From assembly GCA_023442465.1 (NCBI GenBank), contig JAEZZQ010000047.1, positions 76,752 through 140,751 of the forward strand: a stretch of 64,000 bases of DNA. Reading direction: 5' to 3'. Within the stretch, counting starts at the first letter, position 1. Each line of letters starts with the position of its first letter. The notes beneath the pieces were generated by a model that saw nothing but the letters and a program-made list of their open reading frames with translations, had not been told where the DNA came from and made no database searches. Shown one piece after another: positions 62,826-64,000 of this stretch. The position numbers and the translations under genes were made by a program. This DNA is from Bacillota bacterium. Lineage in GTDB: Bacteria; Bacillota; Clostridia; Lachnospirales; Lachnospiraceae.

Positions 62826-63152
62826 ATGCTAAATACAAAATATGAATTTTTACCGCAAGAATTATTATCGGTTGGTATTAATCTTGAGTCATTAGGAATT
62901 GGAGAAATAGCATGGAAATATGAAGATGCACTTGTTGTGATTGATTTCATATTTAGAAAAGGGTATCCGATTCTAGGCGGTGATGTATATGTATATAACA
63001 AAGATACAGTTGAGATAACATGTGATAGCTGGTATCTGGATGAAACAGATAGCAAAGATTTCATTCAAGATAGCAAAAATAAAGCAATAGAGTATATTAA
63101 TAACTACAGCACTCTCAATGGCGTTAACTATGTCTATAGCATTACATATTAA
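62826..63152 (+). CDS. Immunity-type protein, Imm40-like
   Basis: A 108-residue protein. The middle reads VVIDFIFRKGYPILGGDVYVYNKDTVEITCDSWYLDE, which recalls the Imm40 family of polymorphic-toxin immunity proteins (GGDVY followed by a W of a DxW motif). No matching toxin is present in the window, so it may be an orphan immunity gene giving protection against a rival's toxin. GAAGGG lies upstream of the ATG. The family name is tentative. Confidence 0.6.
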   Translation: MLNTKYEFLPQELLSVGINLESLGIGEIAWKYEDALVVIDFIFRKGYPILGGDVYVYNKDTVEITCDSWYLDETDSKDFIQDSKNKAIEYINNYSTLNGVNYVYSITY

Positions 63153-63201
63153 TCGCAAAATAAATAATCTAATTTATTGGTAATAGAAATAATATTTTGT
63201 C

Positions 63202-63246
63202 AAAGAGGGCACCCTCAAGCAATTACTTTTGGGTGCTCTCTTTCTA
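63202..63246. terminator. Bidirectional terminator
   Basis: Stem AGAGGGCACCC / GGGTGCTCTCT with A- and T-rich sides, between the Imm40-like gene and the convergent DUF6809-like gene. Confidence 0.8.
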
Positions 63247-63254
63247 ATTTAGCA

Positions 63255-63542
63255 TCATAGATCAGCTAGTTGTACTAACAGGGAAAAACAGCATTGCATT
63301 CCCAACCGAAAAATAACCATGGAGTAAGCGGCATTTTTTGCATGAATAGCATCTGTCCACTCCTCAATGATATGGCATTGCTTTTCAGATAATCCTAAGG
63401 ATTCATACTGTTGAAAAAGTACCTGTTCTGCTTTTGTAGCTTCTTGATATTCTTCGTCTTCCTTAAGTTGTTCGTATACATTGTGAAAAGCTCGTTCTTC
63501 CAAATGGGTATAAAGCAGCTGGAAAAAATCTGTGTTCACCAT
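63255..63542 (-). CDS. Small helical protein, DUF6809-like, copy 2
   Basis: A 95-residue paralogue of the protein at 58534-58824, differing at only a few positions (for example MVNTDFFQLLYTHLEERAFHNV). It is part of direct repeat copy B. Function unknown. The upstream spacer is also conserved with copy A, including a possible start region and the purine-rich GGAGAGGAC before the ATG. Confidence 0.65.
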   Translation of the reverse strand: MVNTDFFQLLYTHLEERAFHNVYEQLKEDEEYQEATKAEQVLFQQYESLGLSEKQCHIIEEWTDAIHAKNAAYSMVIFRLGMQCCFSLLVQLADL

Positions 63543-63688
63543 AGGCGTCCTCTCCTTTCTGAGTACACACGATACCGTAAAATCGAGGAATTATCCATTC
63601 ACAGAATCTTATAAAAACTGGCAGGAAAACAAAGCAAAATAGACAAATAAAACCTTTTACATGAAAAAATTGGAGGCCGCAGGAAAAG

Positions 63689-64000
63689 TTATGCCATAGA
63701 AAGTTTCCCCAACGGCTCTGCCGGTGGGCGTTTTAGAGAGTGGAGCCATCTTTTTGGCACCACTCCTTTAACCTGCACTATTTTCGACCCCATCATTTTG
63801 GCTTTAAAACCCGCGGTTTTCAGTATCTTTTGAATTTCCTCAACAAGGTAAAAATACTCTTTTAGGCTACACGCTGCCAGATTAGATTTATAATTGCAAA
63901 CAGGGGTAACACACGCGCCTACGTGGCTAAACAAATATGAAGATGGATCATAAGTTTTCAAAAAAGTGAATTCTGTTGTTATAATAAATTTATTATAAAA
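63689..64000 (-). CDS. Hypothetical protein, paralogue of 59023 gene, 5' end outside window
   Basis: Open to the right edge, so the start is not seen. It shares TEFTFLKTYDPSSYLFSHVGACVTPVC and FKAKMMGSKIVQVKG with copy A. Its C-terminus is longer (ending RPPAEPLGKLSMA) because the hairpin region differs and the stop is shifted. No known domain was recognised. Confidence 0.5.
   Translation of the reverse strand, partial: FYNKFIITTEFTFLKTYDPSSYLFSHVGACVTPVCNYKSNLAACSLKEYFYLVEEIQKILKTAGFKAKMMGSKIVQVKGVVPKRWLHSLKRPPAEPLGKLSMA

Larger units (their letters stand above)
63255..64000. repeat. Direct repeat copy B (runs off the window)
   Basis: Same segment as 58534-59345 in the same orientation. 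The match continues to the last bases of the window, so its full length is unknown. Confidence 0.8.

Overview
The window looks like chromosomal DNA of an anaerobic Gram-positive bacterium of the class Clostridia, most likely a Lachnospiraceae-type organism. The reasons are moderate GC content, AGGAGG-type ribosome binding sites, lipoprotein-type solute-binding proteins, a T-box in front of methionyl-tRNA synthetase, a SEC-C/methionine aminopeptidase fusion, DUF1002 and DUF624/YesL proteins, split transketolase genes and a CdaR-type regulator. The species cannot be fixed from the sequence alone. No tRNA, rRNA or CRISPR array was seen.

Positions 1-40,900 are ordinary metabolic and transport chromosome. 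In order they hold: the 3' part of an M3 peptidase and a small membrane protein; a complete oligopeptide ABC importer (oppA-B-C-D-F); a DUF885 protein on the minus strand; a GntR/LacI-type sugar regulator; a chemoreceptor with a YesN/YesM-type two-component pair; a galactofuranose-type sugar ABC importer (ytfQ-ytfR-ytfT-yjfF) followed by split transketolase and ribulose-phosphate 3-epimerase; a VOC protein; a DHA3-type MFS exporter behind an attenuator with a leader peptide; map; T-box-metG; a hydrolase; DUF1002; GNAT; YesL; a diguanylate cyclase; a shared sugar ATPase (ugpC/msmX type) and a CdaR-like regulator. Two copies of a MITE-like element lie in this part, as do two families of short repeated regulatory-looking sites next to the sugar genes.

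Positions 41,200-64,000 are accessory DNA and the most interesting part. On the minus strand are an endolysin (GH24 lysozyme), a small sigma factor resembling the TcdR/UviA class, a TcdE-type holin and a Ser/Thr/Tyr-rich membrane-anchored protein. Divergent from them, on the plus strand, are a 1188-residue GLUG/FN3/LRR protein and a 3341-residue FN3-Rhs polymorphic toxin, neither with a signal peptide, followed by an immunity candidate. Both divergent promoters read TTTACA-N16-CTTyyT, a -35 box like that used by TcdR-class sigma factors. The arrangement recalls the clostridial toxin locus tcdR-tcdE and suggests holin/endolysin (type 10-like) release of the leaderless giant proteins under a dedicated sigma factor.

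Downstream lies a recombination-prone immunity island. It holds an IS110-family insertion sequence, a displaced Rhs C-terminal ADP-ribosyltransferase toxin cassette with its immunity candidate, a NADAR (YbiA-like) protein that may remove ADP-ribose, and an Imm40-like protein. It is bracketed by two direct copies of an approximately 0.8 kb segment that carries two small minus-strand genes.
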